Source: Dactylosporangium aurantiacum
GTDB taxonomy: Bacteria > Actinomycetota > Actinomycetes > Mycobacteriales > Micromonosporaceae
Assembly: GCF_000716715.1 (NCBI RefSeq)
Contig: NZ_JNYJ01000066.1
Coordinates: forward strand, 1-34,294
DNA length: 34,294 nucleotides
Direction of reading: 5' to 3'
Made by a program: the position numbers and the translations under genes. Shown in pieces: positions 1-7,885 of this stretch (position 1 is the stretch's first letter; each line of letters starts with the position of its first letter). Below the pieces are notes generated by a model. That model was not told the origin of the DNA, ran no database searches, and was given only the letters and a program-made list of their open reading frames with translations.

Positions 1-2
1 GC

Positions 3-1379
3 GGCCGGATCGCCACCGACTTCATCGACAACTCCGCCGGCGTCGACTGCTCCGACCACGAGGTCAACATCAAGATCCTGCTCGACCGCGCGGTCGCCGA
101 CGGCGCGCTGCGTCCGAAGGACCGCAACCCGCTGCTGGCGCAGATGACCGACGAGGTCGCCGAGCTGGTCCTGCGCGACAACTACGACCAGGCCACCACG
201 CTGGGCGACGGCCGTGCCCAGTCCCGGTCGCTGCTGCCGGTGCACAAGCGGCTCATCGCCGACCTGGAGCGCCGCGGCCAGCTCGACCGCGCCCAGGAAG
301 GGCTGCCGACCGACGAGGAGCTCGACGCCCGCGCCGCCGACGGCGTCGGCCTGACCTCACCCGAGTTCGCCGTCCTGCTGTCGTACGCGAAGATCGGCCT
401 CGAACGCGAGATCCTCGACTCCGGCGTGCCGGACGAGGTGTGGACCGACCAGGTGCTCGTCGGCTACTTCCCGACCCCGTTGCGCGAGCGGTTCGTCCAG
501 GCGATGGCCGAGCACCCGCTGCGCCGCGAGATCGTCACCACCGCCGTCGTCAACGAGGCGGTGAACTGGGGCGGAGCGTCCTTCTTCCACCGCGCCGCCG
601 AGGAGACCGGGGCCGGCGCGGCCGACATCCTGCGGGCCTCCGTGGTGGTCCGGGACGTGTACGGGCTGGCCGGGCTGCGCCGCGCCGGCGAGTCCCTCGA
701 CAACCAGGTCCCGGCGGCGGCGCAGACCGAGGTCAACCTGAAGACCTCCCAGCTGCTCGACCGGGCCGTGCGCTGGCTGGTGTCCAACCGGCGCCTGCCG
801 ATCGACGTGCCCGGCGAGATCGCCCGGCTGCGCCCCGGCATCTCCCGGCTGCTGCCGCGGCTGGAGACGCTGCTGTGCGGCCAGGAGCGCGAGGCGCTGC
901 ACACCGACGCGGCCGCCCTGCGCGGGCTGGGCCTGCCGGCGGAGATCGCCGACCGGACGATCCGGATCGTGTACGGCTTCGGCCTGCTCGACATCGTCGA
1001 GGTCGCCTCCCGGACCGGCCAGGACGTCAACGACGTCGCCGCGGTCTACTACGCGCTGTCCGAGCGGTTCCGGGTCCACGACCTGCTGTCGAGGATCGCC
1101 GACCTGCCGCGCGAGGACCGCTGGCAGACCCTGGCCCGCATGGCGTTGCGCTACGACCTGTACGCCGCCCTGGCCGCCCTGACGGCGGAGGTCCTCACCG
1201 CCACGCCCCCCGGCGACGACGCGGCGGACCGCGTCCACGAATGGGAACAGAGCAACGCCGCGTTGATGGCCCGCACCCGCAACGCCATCGGCGAGTTCGG
1301 CGAGTCGCCGGGTGACCTGGCCGCCATCTCGGTGCTGCTGCGCCAGATCAGGACGCTGGTCCGCACCTCCGCCGCCTGA
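3..1379 (+). CDS. gdh: NAD-dependent glutamate dehydrogenase, large form, C-terminal part (5' truncated by window)
   Basis: The reading frame is open from base 3, so the 458 residues seen are only the C-terminal part of a large protein (family members are about 1500-1650 aa). The first visible residues, GRIATDFIDNSAGVDCSDHE, and the following stretch (HEVNIKILLDRAV, then NYDQA) match the well-conserved catalytic-domain end of the large NAD-GDH family (GdhB/L180 type). The enzyme oxidatively deaminates L-glutamate to 2-oxoglutarate with NAD+ in the cytoplasm and is often allosterically controlled. The rest is the helical C-terminal region. The stop TGA ends at 1379 and no clear terminator follows before the next gene's regulatory region. 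Identity is secure from the conserved block; the start and catalytic residues lie outside the window. Confidence 0.93.
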   Translation, partial: GRIATDFIDNSAGVDCSDHEVNIKILLDRAVADGALRPKDRNPLLAQMTDEVAELVLRDNYDQATTLGDGRAQSRSLLPVHKRLIADLERRGQLDRAQEGLPTDEELDARAADGVGLTSPEFAVLLSYAKIGLEREILDSGVPDEVWTDQVLVGYFPTPLRERFVQAMAEHPLRREIVTTAVVNEAVNWGGASFFHRAAEETGAGAADILRASVVVRDVYGLAGLRRAGESLDNQVPAAAQTEVNLKTSQLLDRAVRWLVSNRRLPIDVPGEIARLRPGISRLLPRLETLLCGQEREALHTDAAALRGLGLPAEIADRTIRIVYGFGLLDIVEVASRTGQDVNDVAAVYYALSERFRVHDLLSRIADLPREDRWQTLARMALRYDLYAALAALTAEVLTATPPGDDAADRVHEWEQSNAALMARTRNAIGEFGESPGDLAAISVLLRQIRTLVRTSAA

Positions 1380-1414
1380 CCTGTCCCCGGCGGGCTGACC
1401 CGTCGCACTGGTAT

Positions 1415-1430
1415 TCGTACATGTGTTCGA
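1415..1430 (+). promoter_or_regulatory. Candidate LexA (SOS) box
   Basis: The 16 bases TCGTACATGTGTTCGA differ at one position from the actinobacterial/Gram-positive SOS consensus TCGAAC-N4-GTTCGA, and the flanks extend the dyad (ATTCG...CGAAT at 1413-1432). A TAGATT -10-like hexamer follows directly at 1432-1437, so LexA bound here would block the promoter of the P450-like gene. LexA binding is inference. Confidence 0.55.
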
Positions 1431-1472
1431 ATAGATTGGATGGCGTCCACCGATCGACGTGGGAGGCATCGA

Positions 1473-2738
1473 GTGCTGTTCGACCCGGCCGCAAGCCTGC
1501 TCGCCGCCCAGCCGCACGGCGGCGACGTCCGCGTCGTCACCGGCGAGCACCTGGTCGGCCAACTGTGCCGTGACCCGGCCACGTTCGCCGACGCCACGAC
1601 CCTGGTCGCCCCGCACGCCCCCGGCGCCCCACCGCTCGACGCCCGCGCACGAGCGCTGCTGAGCCTCGTGTGGCCGACCTCCCCCGCGCAGGCCCGCCTC
1701 ATCTGGGGCGCCCGTCTGCGCCCGCTGCTCGGCACCGCGACCGGTGAGGACCTTCTTGACCGGCTCGACGACCTGGTGCCCTCGCTCGTTGCCGAGGTGG
1801 TCGGCATCCCGGCCCCGGTGCTGCGCCGGGTCGAGGCCCGCAGCGCCTTCACCGCCCGCGCCTGCCCCGACCAGGTCACCCGCGCCGCCGCGCCGCTCGC
1901 CCTGCTGCACACCGCGGTCGCGAAGGTGGTCCGCGACCGCGCCGCCAGGTCGGCCGCCCCGCTGCGGCCGGACCACCAGGAGACCGTCCTTGACGAGGCG
2001 CTGTTCTGGCGCAGCGTGGGCCGCGACGAGGTGTCCCTGGACGAGGTCGCGGCCCTGGTGAGCGCCCTGACCGCCGCGGCCTGGGACGCGACCCGGGCCG
2101 TCCTGCCGCGGCTGCTCGGCGCCATGACCGCGCCCACCGCCGACGGCGCCACCGTGCCCACCGCGACCGCCGCGAGTCACGTCACCGTGCCCACCGCGAC
2201 CGGCCCGGCGGCCGCGACCGCGGCCACCGCGCCGCCGGCCGTGCCCACCGCGAGCGGCGCCGCCGTGCCGACCGCCACCGGCCCGGCGGCCGTGCCCACC
2301 GCGCCCACCACGAACGGCGGCCCCGCGCCCACCGCGAGCGGCGTCGCCGCGCCCGCCGGGTCCGCGCGCGCCACGGCCGACCGGCCGGCGTGGGCCGGCC
2401 TGGCCTCCGGCGCGGCCGAGCGGGCGGCACTGGTCGACGCCGCCATCCGCGGCGGCTCCCCGACGGTCGGATGGTTGCGCGTCACCACGGCGGCGGCGAC
2501 GATCGACGGCGCCACGGTCCCGGCGGGCACGCGGTGCCTGTGGCTGGTCGACGCCGCCGACCCGGCCGACCGGCGCACCGGAGCCGCGCTGCGGACCCTG
2601 CGCTGGCTGTCCCCGGGCGCACCCGACGGCGCCGGCGCCACGTTCGCCCGGCTCGTGGGCGACACCGTCCTCACCGCGACCGCCGCCACCCGGCCCCGCC
2701 GCCCCCGCCCGTACCTGCCGGACACCGCCACGGCGTGA
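1473..2738 (+). CDS. Cytochrome P450-like protein lacking haem-binding motifs, with Pro/Thr/Ala repeat insertion
   Basis: The start is taken as GTG 1473 because GGGAGG lies six bases upstream (1461-1466); an in-frame ATG at 1440 would sit at the predicted transcription start. The product is 421 aa. Its first half follows the P450 order: a VVTGEHLVGQLCRDPATFAD-like opening, a DLLDRLDDLVPSLVAEVVGIP segment typical of the D/E-helix region, and an I-helix-like segment ending AAWDAT where P450s have AGxxTT. About residues 219-297 are a low-complexity insertion built on VPTAT/GPAA units. After it comes a K-helix-like segment in which ExxR reads AAIR (323-326), then IDGATVPAG and AADPADRR matching the usual IPAG and ANRDP region. 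The stretch GAGATFARL near 385-393 aligns with the haem loop CxGxxLAR, with glycine in place of cysteine. It is therefore unlikely to bind haem as a P450. The function is unknown. Confidence 0.6.
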   Translation: MLFDPAASLLAAQPHGGDVRVVTGEHLVGQLCRDPATFADATTLVAPHAPGAPPLDARARALLSLVWPTSPAQARLIWGARLRPLLGTATGEDLLDRLDDLVPSLVAEVVGIPAPVLRRVEARSAFTARACPDQVTRAAAPLALLHTAVAKVVRDRAARSAAPLRPDHQETVLDEALFWRSVGRDEVSLDEVAALVSALTAAAWDATRAVLPRLLGAMTAPTADGATVPTATAASHVTVPTATGPAAATAATAPPAVPTASGAAVPTATGPAAVPTAPTTNGGPAPTASGVAAPAGSARATADRPAWAGLASGAAERAALVDAAIRGGSPTVGWLRVTTAAATIDGATVPAGTRCLWLVDAADPADRRTGAALRTLRWLSPGAPDGAGATFARLVGDTVLTATAATRPRRPRPYLPDTATA

Positions 2739-2805
2739 CCCCTGCCCGGCCGGGTCGGCGGGGAGCTGCCGGCCGCACGCCGCCCGACGCGCCGGTGGCC
2801 GGGTG

Positions 2806-4248
2806 TCAGCTGGGCGAGCCGATCTCCTGCGCGTGGCGCTCCGGCTCGACCGCGACGGCCGGTGCGGAGGAGGCCGGGCGCAGGGTGAGCGCGGCGATGA
2901 CCGCGGCGGCCAGGGCGATGACGGCGGCGCCGGTGAACGCGGCGGAGTAGCCGTCGGTGAGGGCGGGCAGGTCACCGAGCCGGTCGGCGCCGGCGGCGGC
3001 GGCGACGGCGGTCATCGCGGCCAGGCCGAGCGCGGAGCCGACCTGGTAGCTGGTGTTGACGATGCCCGAGGCGAGGCCGCCCTCCTCCGGGCGGGCCGCG
3101 CCGATCGCGGTGCCCAGCGACGGGATGAAGGCCAGGGACATGCCCAGTGCCGCGACGAGCGAGGCGGGCAGCACGTCGGCGGTGAAGCTGCCGGTCGGCC
3201 GGACGAACGCCAGCCAGCCCAGGCCGGCGGCGAGCACGGTCAGGCCGGCGACGAGCGTCGCCTTGGACCCGAAGCGGCCGATCGCCCGCGGGGCGAGCAG
3301 GATCATGCCGAGCATGATGAGGACGGTCATCGGCAGCAGCGCGGCACCGCTGGGGAAGGCGCTGTAGCCGAGGACCTGCTGCAGGTACAGGTTGAGGTAG
3401 AACCACATCGGGATCCACGCCGCGCCGAGCAGCAGCTGCGCGACGTTCGCCGCGGCCAGGTCAGGCGCCCGGAAGATCGACAGCCGCATCAGCGGCTCCC
3501 GGCGCTTCGCCTGGATCACCACGAACGCGGCGAGCGCGAGCACCGCGGCGCCGAGCACCAGCCACGTCCGCGGGGAAGTCCAACCGGCCTCCGGGGCCCG
3601 CACGATCGCGTACACCGCGGCGGCCAGGCCGGCGGTGACGGTGAGGGCGCCGAGCAGGTCGAGGGAGCCGCGGCGGGCGCCGCCGGACGGCATCACGGCC
3701 GGGGTGGCGGCCAGCGCGAGCAGGGCGATCGGGATGTTGATGTAGAACACCCACGGCCAGCTGACGTACTCCGTGATGACGCCGCCGAGGAAGACGCCGG
3801 CGGTGCCACCGGCGGGTGCGGCCGCGCCGTACAGGGCGAGGGCCCTGGTGAGCTCCTTCGGCTCGGCGCCGAACAGCATCATGAGCAGCGTCAGCGCCGA
3901 CGGGGCGATCAGTGCCGCGCCGGCGCCCTGCACGGCACGGGCGGCCAGCTCGACGCCGACGCCGTCGGCGAGCCCGGCGGCGAGCGAGCCGGCGAGCAGG
4001 ACGGCCCAGCCGGCGGCGAACACGCGCCGGGCGCCGAACAGGTCCGACAGGCGGCCGCCCAGCAGCAGGAGCCCGCCGAACGCGACGACGTAGGCGTTGA
4101 AGACCCAGGACAGGTTGCCCGGGGTGAAGCCGAGGTCGTCCCGCATGCGGGGCAGGGCGACGCCGATGATCGAGGTGTCCATGATGACCATGAACTGGGC
4201 CAGGGCGATGAGCCCGAGGGCCCACCAACGCCGGGATGCGGCTGCCAT
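2806..4248 (-). CDS. DHA2-family MFS efflux transporter
   Basis: A 480-aa integral membrane protein of the EmrB/QacA (DHA2, 14-helix) drug:H+ antiporter type. The N-terminal helix contains LAQFMVIMDTSIIGVALP, the DHA2 motif (D1/motif D1 'LDxTIVNVALP' equivalent), followed by the loop motif GGRLSDLFGARR (motif A) and later the motif C-like GPAxGG region (APAGGTAGVFLGG). It would export a hydrophobic or cationic substrate from the cytoplasm using the proton gradient. ATG 4248 is preferred over GTG 4257 because AAGGAG (4262-4257) lies eight bases before the ATG and overlaps the GTG. Two CsoR-like palindromes lie directly upstream (4265-4279 and 4299-4313), so expression is probably metal-derepressed. 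It converges on the P450-like gene with 67 bases between stops. The substrate cannot be read from the sequence. Confidence 0.9.
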   Translation of the reverse strand: MAAASRRWWALGLIALAQFMVIMDTSIIGVALPRMRDDLGFTPGNLSWVFNAYVVAFGGLLLLGGRLSDLFGARRVFAAGWAVLLAGSLAAGLADGVGVELAARAVQGAGAALIAPSALTLLMMLFGAEPKELTRALALYGAAAPAGGTAGVFLGGVITEYVSWPWVFYINIPIALLALAATPAVMPSGGARRGSLDLLGALTVTAGLAAAVYAIVRAPEAGWTSPRTWLVLGAAVLALAAFVVIQAKRREPLMRLSIFRAPDLAAANVAQLLLGAAWIPMWFYLNLYLQQVLGYSAFPSGAALLPMTVLIMLGMILLAPRAIGRFGSKATLVAGLTVLAAGLGWLAFVRPTGSFTADVLPASLVAALGMSLAFIPSLGTAIGAARPEEGGLASGIVNTSYQVGSALGLAAMTAVAAAAGADRLGDLPALTDGYSAAFTGAAVIALAAAVIAALTLRPASSAPAVAVEPERHAQEIGSPS

Positions 4249-4264
4249 GTCTCTCACTCCTTAG

Positions 4265-4279
4265 TACCCCCAGGGGGTA
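4265..4279. promoter_or_regulatory. CsoR-like operator, copy 1
   Basis: A perfect 15-bp palindrome, TACCCCCAGGGGGTA, abuts the Shine-Dalgarno sequence of the MFS gene. It matches the A/T-flanked C-run/G-run dyad recognised by copper-sensing CsoR repressors. Copies 2 and 3 share the same core and differ only in the central base. Confidence 0.75.
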
Positions 4280-4298
4280 TCCGTGTCGGAGACATACT

Positions 4299-4313
4299 TA
4301 CCCCCTGGGGGTA
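4299..4313. promoter_or_regulatory. CsoR-like operator, copy 2
   Basis: Perfect palindrome TACCCCCTGGGGGTA, centred 34 bp (about three helical turns) from copy 1, on the same side as the MFS promoter region. The same-face spacing would allow two repressor tetramers to bind side by side. Confidence 0.75.
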
Positions 4314-4345
4314 TCCGGGTCAACCGCGGACCGCAGTGCGGTACA

Positions 4346-4389
4346 CCTCATGGCGGTCCGCCGCCGGGCACCAGCGGGCCGCCATGAGG
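4346..4389. terminator. Hairpin between the DUF305 gene and the MFS promoter
   Basis: Arms CCTCATGGCGG (4346-4356) and CCGCCATGAGG (4379-4389) pair perfectly; after one T/G position the stem continues with CCGC/GCGG. It starts 14 bases after the DUF305 stop. There is no U-tract, as is common in actinobacteria. It probably insulates the MFS transcript from the upstream genes. Confidence 0.6.
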
Positions 4390-4403
4390 CGATGTGGGTC
4401 GCG

Positions 4404-5024
4404 TTACAGCTTCGCCAGCAGGCCCTGCATCTCGGTGATCTCCGCGGTCTGATCCGCGGCGATCCTGGCGGCGAGCTGCTTGGCCGCCGCGTCCTGACCC
4501 TGGGCCTGCTCGGTCCTGGCCATCTCGACCGCACCCTGATGGTGCTTGATCATCATCTGCAGGAACATCGTGTCGAAGGCCTTGCCGTCAGCCTTGGCCA
4601 GGTCCCGCATCTCCTGGTCGGTCATCATGCCGGGCATCTGCCCCATGCCGTCCATGCCGTGGTGCATGGCGCCCGGGCTGGGGACCGGCGCACCCCAGGC
4701 GGTCAGCCAGCCGGACATGGTGGCGATCTCCGGCTCCTGCGCCTTGGCGATCCTGTCGGCGAGGGCCCGGACCTCGGGCGTGGCGGCCTTCGCCTGGGCG
4801 ACCTCGGCCATGTCGATGGCCTGCCGGTGGTGCGGGATCATGTCGGTGGCGAACGTGACGTCGGCGGCGTTGAAGGTGGCACCGGACCGCGGCGCCGCGA
4901 CGGTCGGGGCGGCGGTGCCCATGGTGCTGTGGTCCGCCCCGTGGCCGGCGCAGCCACCGGCGAACAGGGCGAGGCTGAGCGCGCCGGTGGCCACTGCGGC
5001 CCGGCGGAGGTTGATCGTACGCAT
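4404..5024 (-). CDS. DUF305 family lipoprotein, probable copper-associated
   Basis: A 206-aa exported lipoprotein. Basic N-terminus and hydrophobic stretch end in the lipobox AGGC with the lipidated Cys at residue 25. The DUF305 (ferritin-like four-helix) domain follows, with its two hallmark repeats: TDMIPHHRQAIDMA (His65-His66) and MMIKHHQGAVEMA (His161-His162), separated by a Met/His-rich loop (MHHGMDGMGQMPGMM). Met and paired His residues suit copper or other metal binding outside the membrane, but no enzyme activity is established for the family. ATG 5024 is chosen because the signal peptide starts there and AGGAG lies 11 bases upstream; GTG 5069 would add a non-signal extension. It lies downstream of the DUF6153-like gene on the same strand and near the copper ATPase. 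Confidence 0.88.
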   Translation of the reverse strand: MRTINLRRAAVATGALSLALFAGGCAGHGADHSTMGTAAPTVAAPRSGATFNAADVTFATDMIPHHRQAIDMAEVAQAKAATPEVRALADRIAKAQEPEIATMSGWLTAWGAPVPSPGAMHHGMDGMGQMPGMMTDQEMRDLAKADGKAFDTMFLQMMIKHHQGAVEMARTEQAQGQDAAAKQLAARIAADQTAEITEMQGLLAKL

Positions 5025-5140
5025 GCTGAATCGAGCTCCTGAAGTCTGGCGAAACGGTGAACGGGGCACGGCGGGACGCCACCGCGACCGCCCGGCACAC
5101 CCGGTGCGGGGTCATCGGCGTCATCCACTGCGGCGTCGGC

Positions 5141-5542
5141 CTACGTTCGCCAGATCGACAGCACGCTGCGCTGCGGCGGACCGCACCCACTGCCGCCGGC
5201 CGCCTCGGCCGCGACCGTGACGGTCAACGCGCGGTCCGGCGCGGCCGGCGGCAGCGGCGGCGAGGCGGCGAAGGTGGGCGCCGGCGCGCCGATGGCGGGC
5301 GGAAGGGGGGACTGACACATCGCCCCGGCGTGTCCGCCGTCGTGCGGGGTGGCCGGACAAGGGTCGTGGTGCCCGCCCGTGGCACAGTCCGGCATCACCG
5401 CTACCGCCACCGCCGTGCTCGCGGGCGGGAGCGGGGCACCTGCCAGCGTGTGCATCCACGCGATGCCGAGCACCAGCAGCGCGACGGTCAGCAGACCGGC
5501 ACACGGGTGCCTAGCGGCAGATCGCGTGCGGCTGCGCACCAC
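5141..5542 (-). CDS. DUF6153-like secreted Cys/His-rich protein
   Basis: A 133-aa protein with a hydrophobic N-terminal segment (about residues 14-35) containing LLVLGIAWMHTLAG, like the single helix followed by MHxL seen in actinobacterial DUF6153 proteins. A Cys/His cluster follows (PDCATGGHHDPC, then HDGGHAGAMC), then a Pro/Ala-rich tail. The cluster would face outside the membrane and could bind metal; this is inference. Start GTG 5542 is supported by AGGAGG ten bases upstream. It is divergent from the CopB ATPase gene, whose CsoR-like operator lies in the shared intergenic region, and 116 bases upstream of the DUF305 gene on the same strand, so the two may be cotranscribed. The family assignment rests on layout and motif resemblance. 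Confidence 0.65.
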   Translation of the reverse strand: MVRSRTRSAARHPCAGLLTVALLVLGIAWMHTLAGAPLPPASTAVAVAVMPDCATGGHHDPCPATPHDGGHAGAMCQSPLPPAIGAPAPTFAASPPLPPAAPDRALTVTVAAEAAGGSGCGPPQRSVLSIWRT

Positions 5543-5556
5543 TCCGAGGCCACCTC

Positions 5557-5572
5557 CTACGCATCATCGTAG
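5557..5572. promoter_or_regulatory. Dyad CTACG-N6-CGTAG upstream of the DUF6153-like gene
   Basis: A 5-bp perfect inverted repeat with a 6-bp spacer, overlapping the leader of the 5542 gene. It resembles BlaI/CopY-type half-sites (CTAC/GTAG) and the dyads at 9852 and 13072. The binding protein is unknown. Confidence 0.3.
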
Positions 5573-5603
5573 ACCGTGACGCTAACCACCACCGGTTGGC
5601 ATC

Positions 5604-5622
5604 CATACCCCCCGGGGGTATG
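5604..5622. promoter_or_regulatory. CsoR-like operator, copy 3
   Basis: A perfect 19-bp palindrome (CATACCCCC, one central C, GGGGGTATG) in the divergent region between the DUF6153-like gene and the CopB ATPase, 25 bases before the ATPase ATG. Its 15-bp core equals copies 1 and 2 apart from the central base, which links the ATPase and the MFS to one regulator. Confidence 0.78.
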
Positions 5623-5647
5623 GTCGAACGGACGGAAGGAGGCGGCC

Positions 5648-7804
5648 ATGACCTCGCCGCACCGCACAGGCATCCCGGACCATCACGCCCACGGGGCCAC
5701 CGGTCACCCGCACGATCACCCTCCCGGCGGCGCCGCGACGCACGAGCGCGCGGACGGCCGTCACGAGCACGCCGGTGGGCACGGGGGTGGGCACGACAAG
5801 CATGCCGGGCACGACCCAGAGGTGTTCCGGCGCAAGTTCTGGTGGAGCCTCGCGCTGACCGTCCCGGTCGTCGCGACCAGTCACATGGTGATGGACTGGT
5901 TCGGCTACCGGCTCGACTTCCCCGGCATGAGCCTCGTCGGGCCGGTGCTCGGCACGGTGGTGTTCCTCTACGGCGGACGGCCGTTCCTGGCCGGTGCGGT
6001 GGCCGAGCTCCGCGACCGCGCACCCGGCATGATGCTGCTCATCTCGATGGCGATCACCGTTGCCTACGCCGCGTCCCTGGCGACCAGCGCCGGCTGGTTC
6101 GACCTGGAGTTCTGGTGGGAGCTGGCCGCGCTGGTCACCATCATGCTGCTCGGGCACTGGCAGGAGATGAAGGCGATCGGCCAGGCCAGCGGCGCCCTCG
6201 CCGCCCTCGCCGCGCTCCTGCCCGACGACGCCGAACGTCTCGACACGGACGGCCGACCGCGCCGCGTGCCGGTCAGCGACCTGCGCGTCGGTGACACCGT
6301 GCTGGTCCGCTCCGGCGGCCGGGTGCCGGCCGACGGGCACGTCGTCGAGGGCCGCGCCGAGCTCGACGAGTCGATGGTGACCGGCGAGTCCCGGCCCGTC
6401 GCCCGCTCCGTCGGCGACCGGGTCGTGGCCGGCACCGTCGCGACCGACTCCGCGCTGCGGATCGAGGTCGACGCCGTCGGTGACGACACGGCCCTGGCCG
6501 GCATCCAGCGCCTCGTCGGGCAGGCCCAGCAGTCCCGCGGCCGGGCGCAGGTCCTCGCCGACAGGTTCGCCGCCTGGCTGTTCTTCATCGCCGCCGGCGC
6601 CGGGCTGGTCACCTTCGCCACCTGGTGGGCTCTGGGCGACCTCGACGAATCGGTGGTACGCACCGTCACGGTGCTGGTCATCGCCTGCCCGCACGCGCTC
6701 GGCCTGGCCATCCCGCTGGTGATCTCCCTGTCCACCGCCGTCGCGGCACGTACCGGGATCCTGGTGAAGGACCGGCTCGCGCTGGAGCGGATGCGCGCCG
6801 TCGACGCCGTGCTGTTCGACAAGACCGGCACCTTGACCAAGGGCGCGCACACCGTCACCGGCGTCACCGCGGCGGCCGGGTTCAGCCGGCAGCGGGTGCT
6901 GCACCTGGCGGCCGCCGTCGAGGCCGACAGCGAGCACCCGCTCGCCCGGGCCATCGTCGCCGCGGCGGCCCGTGAGGGCGCCTTCGATCTGCGCGCCGAC
7001 GGGTTCCAGTCGCTGACCGGCCGCGGCGTGCAGGCCACCGTCGACGGCGTCCGCTACGCCGTCGGCGGCCCGGCCCTGCTGCGGGAGCTGCACGCCGGCC
7101 TGCCCGACGACGTCGCCGCCGCGACCGCGGCGTGGACCGCACGCGGCGCCGCCGTGCTGCACCTCGTCCGCCTCGACGGCGAAGACGGCGACGCGACCCG
7201 CGTCGTCGGCGCGCTCGCCCTCGAGGACGAGGTCCGGCCCGAGGCGAAGGAGGCGATCGCGCAGCTTCGGCACCTCGGCGTCGGCAAGATCGTCATGATC
7301 ACCGGTGACGCCCGGCAGGTCGCCGACGCCGTCGCCGCCGACCTCGGCCTGCGGCCCGGCGTCGACGAGGTCTTCGCCGAGGTCCTCCCGGCCGACAAGG
7401 AGCGCACCGTCGCCGAGCTGCAGCGGCGCGGGCTGCGGGTGGCGATGGTCGGCGACGGCGTCAACGACGCCCCGGCCCTGGCCCGCGCCGACGTCGGCAT
7501 CGCCATCGGCGCCGGCACCGACGTCGCCATCGAGTCCGCCGGGGTGGTCCTGGCCTCCTCCGACCCGCGTGGCGTGACCGGCGTCATCCGGCTGTCCAGG
7601 GCCAGCTACCGCAAGATGATCCAGAATCTGGCCTGGGCCGCCGGGTACAACATCGTCGCGATCCCGCTCGCCGCCGGTGCGCTCGCCTGGGCCGGCGTCA
7701 CGCTCAGCCCGGCGGTGGGGGCCGTGCTGATGTCCGCGTCGACGATCGTCGTCGCACTCAACGCCCAGCTGCTGCGCCGCGTCCGGCTCACCCCCGGCCG
7801 GTGA
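5648..7804 (+). CDS. copB: CopB-type (P1B-3) heavy-metal P-type ATPase
   Basis: A 718-aa inner-membrane ATPase that exports copper (Cu+ or Cu2+; possibly Ag+). The N-terminus (about residues 1-55) is strikingly His-rich (HDHP, HEHAGGHGGGHDKHAGHD) instead of a CxxC heavy-metal domain, as is usual in the CopB group. The membrane metal site is CPH (Cys347-Pro-His349), the P1B-3 signature. Further motifs are the TGES phosphatase loop, DKTGT with phosphorylated Asp391, SEHP (428-431) of the nucleotide domain, and GDGVND (from 602). The last helices carry NIVAIPLAAG and MSAST, also typical of P1B-3. ATG 5648 has AAGGAGG five bases upstream; an earlier in-frame ATG (5576) would read through the operator. 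The CsoR-like palindrome just upstream suggests copper-induced expression. Confidence 0.95.
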   Translation: MTSPHRTGIPDHHAHGATGHPHDHPPGGAATHERADGRHEHAGGHGGGHDKHAGHDPEVFRRKFWWSLALTVPVVATSHMVMDWFGYRLDFPGMSLVGPVLGTVVFLYGGRPFLAGAVAELRDRAPGMMLLISMAITVAYAASLATSAGWFDLEFWWELAALVTIMLLGHWQEMKAIGQASGALAALAALLPDDAERLDTDGRPRRVPVSDLRVGDTVLVRSGGRVPADGHVVEGRAELDESMVTGESRPVARSVGDRVVAGTVATDSALRIEVDAVGDDTALAGIQRLVGQAQQSRGRAQVLADRFAAWLFFIAAGAGLVTFATWWALGDLDESVVRTVTVLVIACPHALGLAIPLVISLSTAVAARTGILVKDRLALERMRAVDAVLFDKTGTLTKGAHTVTGVTAAAGFSRQRVLHLAAAVEADSEHPLARAIVAAAAREGAFDLRADGFQSLTGRGVQATVDGVRYAVGGPALLRELHAGLPDDVAAATAAWTARGAAVLHLVRLDGEDGDATRVVGALALEDEVRPEAKEAIAQLRHLGVGKIVMITGDARQVADAVAADLGLRPGVDEVFAEVLPADKERTVAELQRRGLRVAMVGDGVNDAPALARADVGIAIGAGTDVAIESAGVVLASSDPRGVTGVIRLSRASYRKMIQNLAWAAGYNIVAIPLAAGALAWAGVTLSPAVGAVLMSASTIVVALNAQLLRRVRLTPGR

Positions 7805-7817
7805 CCGGCCGGGCATC

Positions 7818-7853
7818 GCGGGCGCCGTCCGGGGTGAGCCGGACGGCGCCCGC
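7818..7853. terminator. Bidirectional hairpin terminator after copB
   Basis: A perfect 15-bp stem (7818-7832 with 7839-7853) and a 6-base loop, 13 bases after the ATPase stop and 32 bases from the stop of the convergent acyltransferase gene. It lacks a U-tract but can serve both strands. Confidence 0.85.
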
Positions 7854-7885
7854 CGCCGGCGCGCGGTGAGGTTCGGGCCGCCACC

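Noticed and set aside
357..2975. Large open frame on the minus strand (872 codons) across the glutamate dehydrogenase and P450-like genes
   Set aside because: Arg/Pro/Gly-rich shadow of high-GC coding DNA; no domain, no ribosome site, and it lies antisense to well-supported genes.
5582..7816. 744-codon frame antisense to copB
   Set aside because: Composition (DDG/GAG-rich) is a mirror of the ATPase codons; copB has all its motifs on the plus strand.
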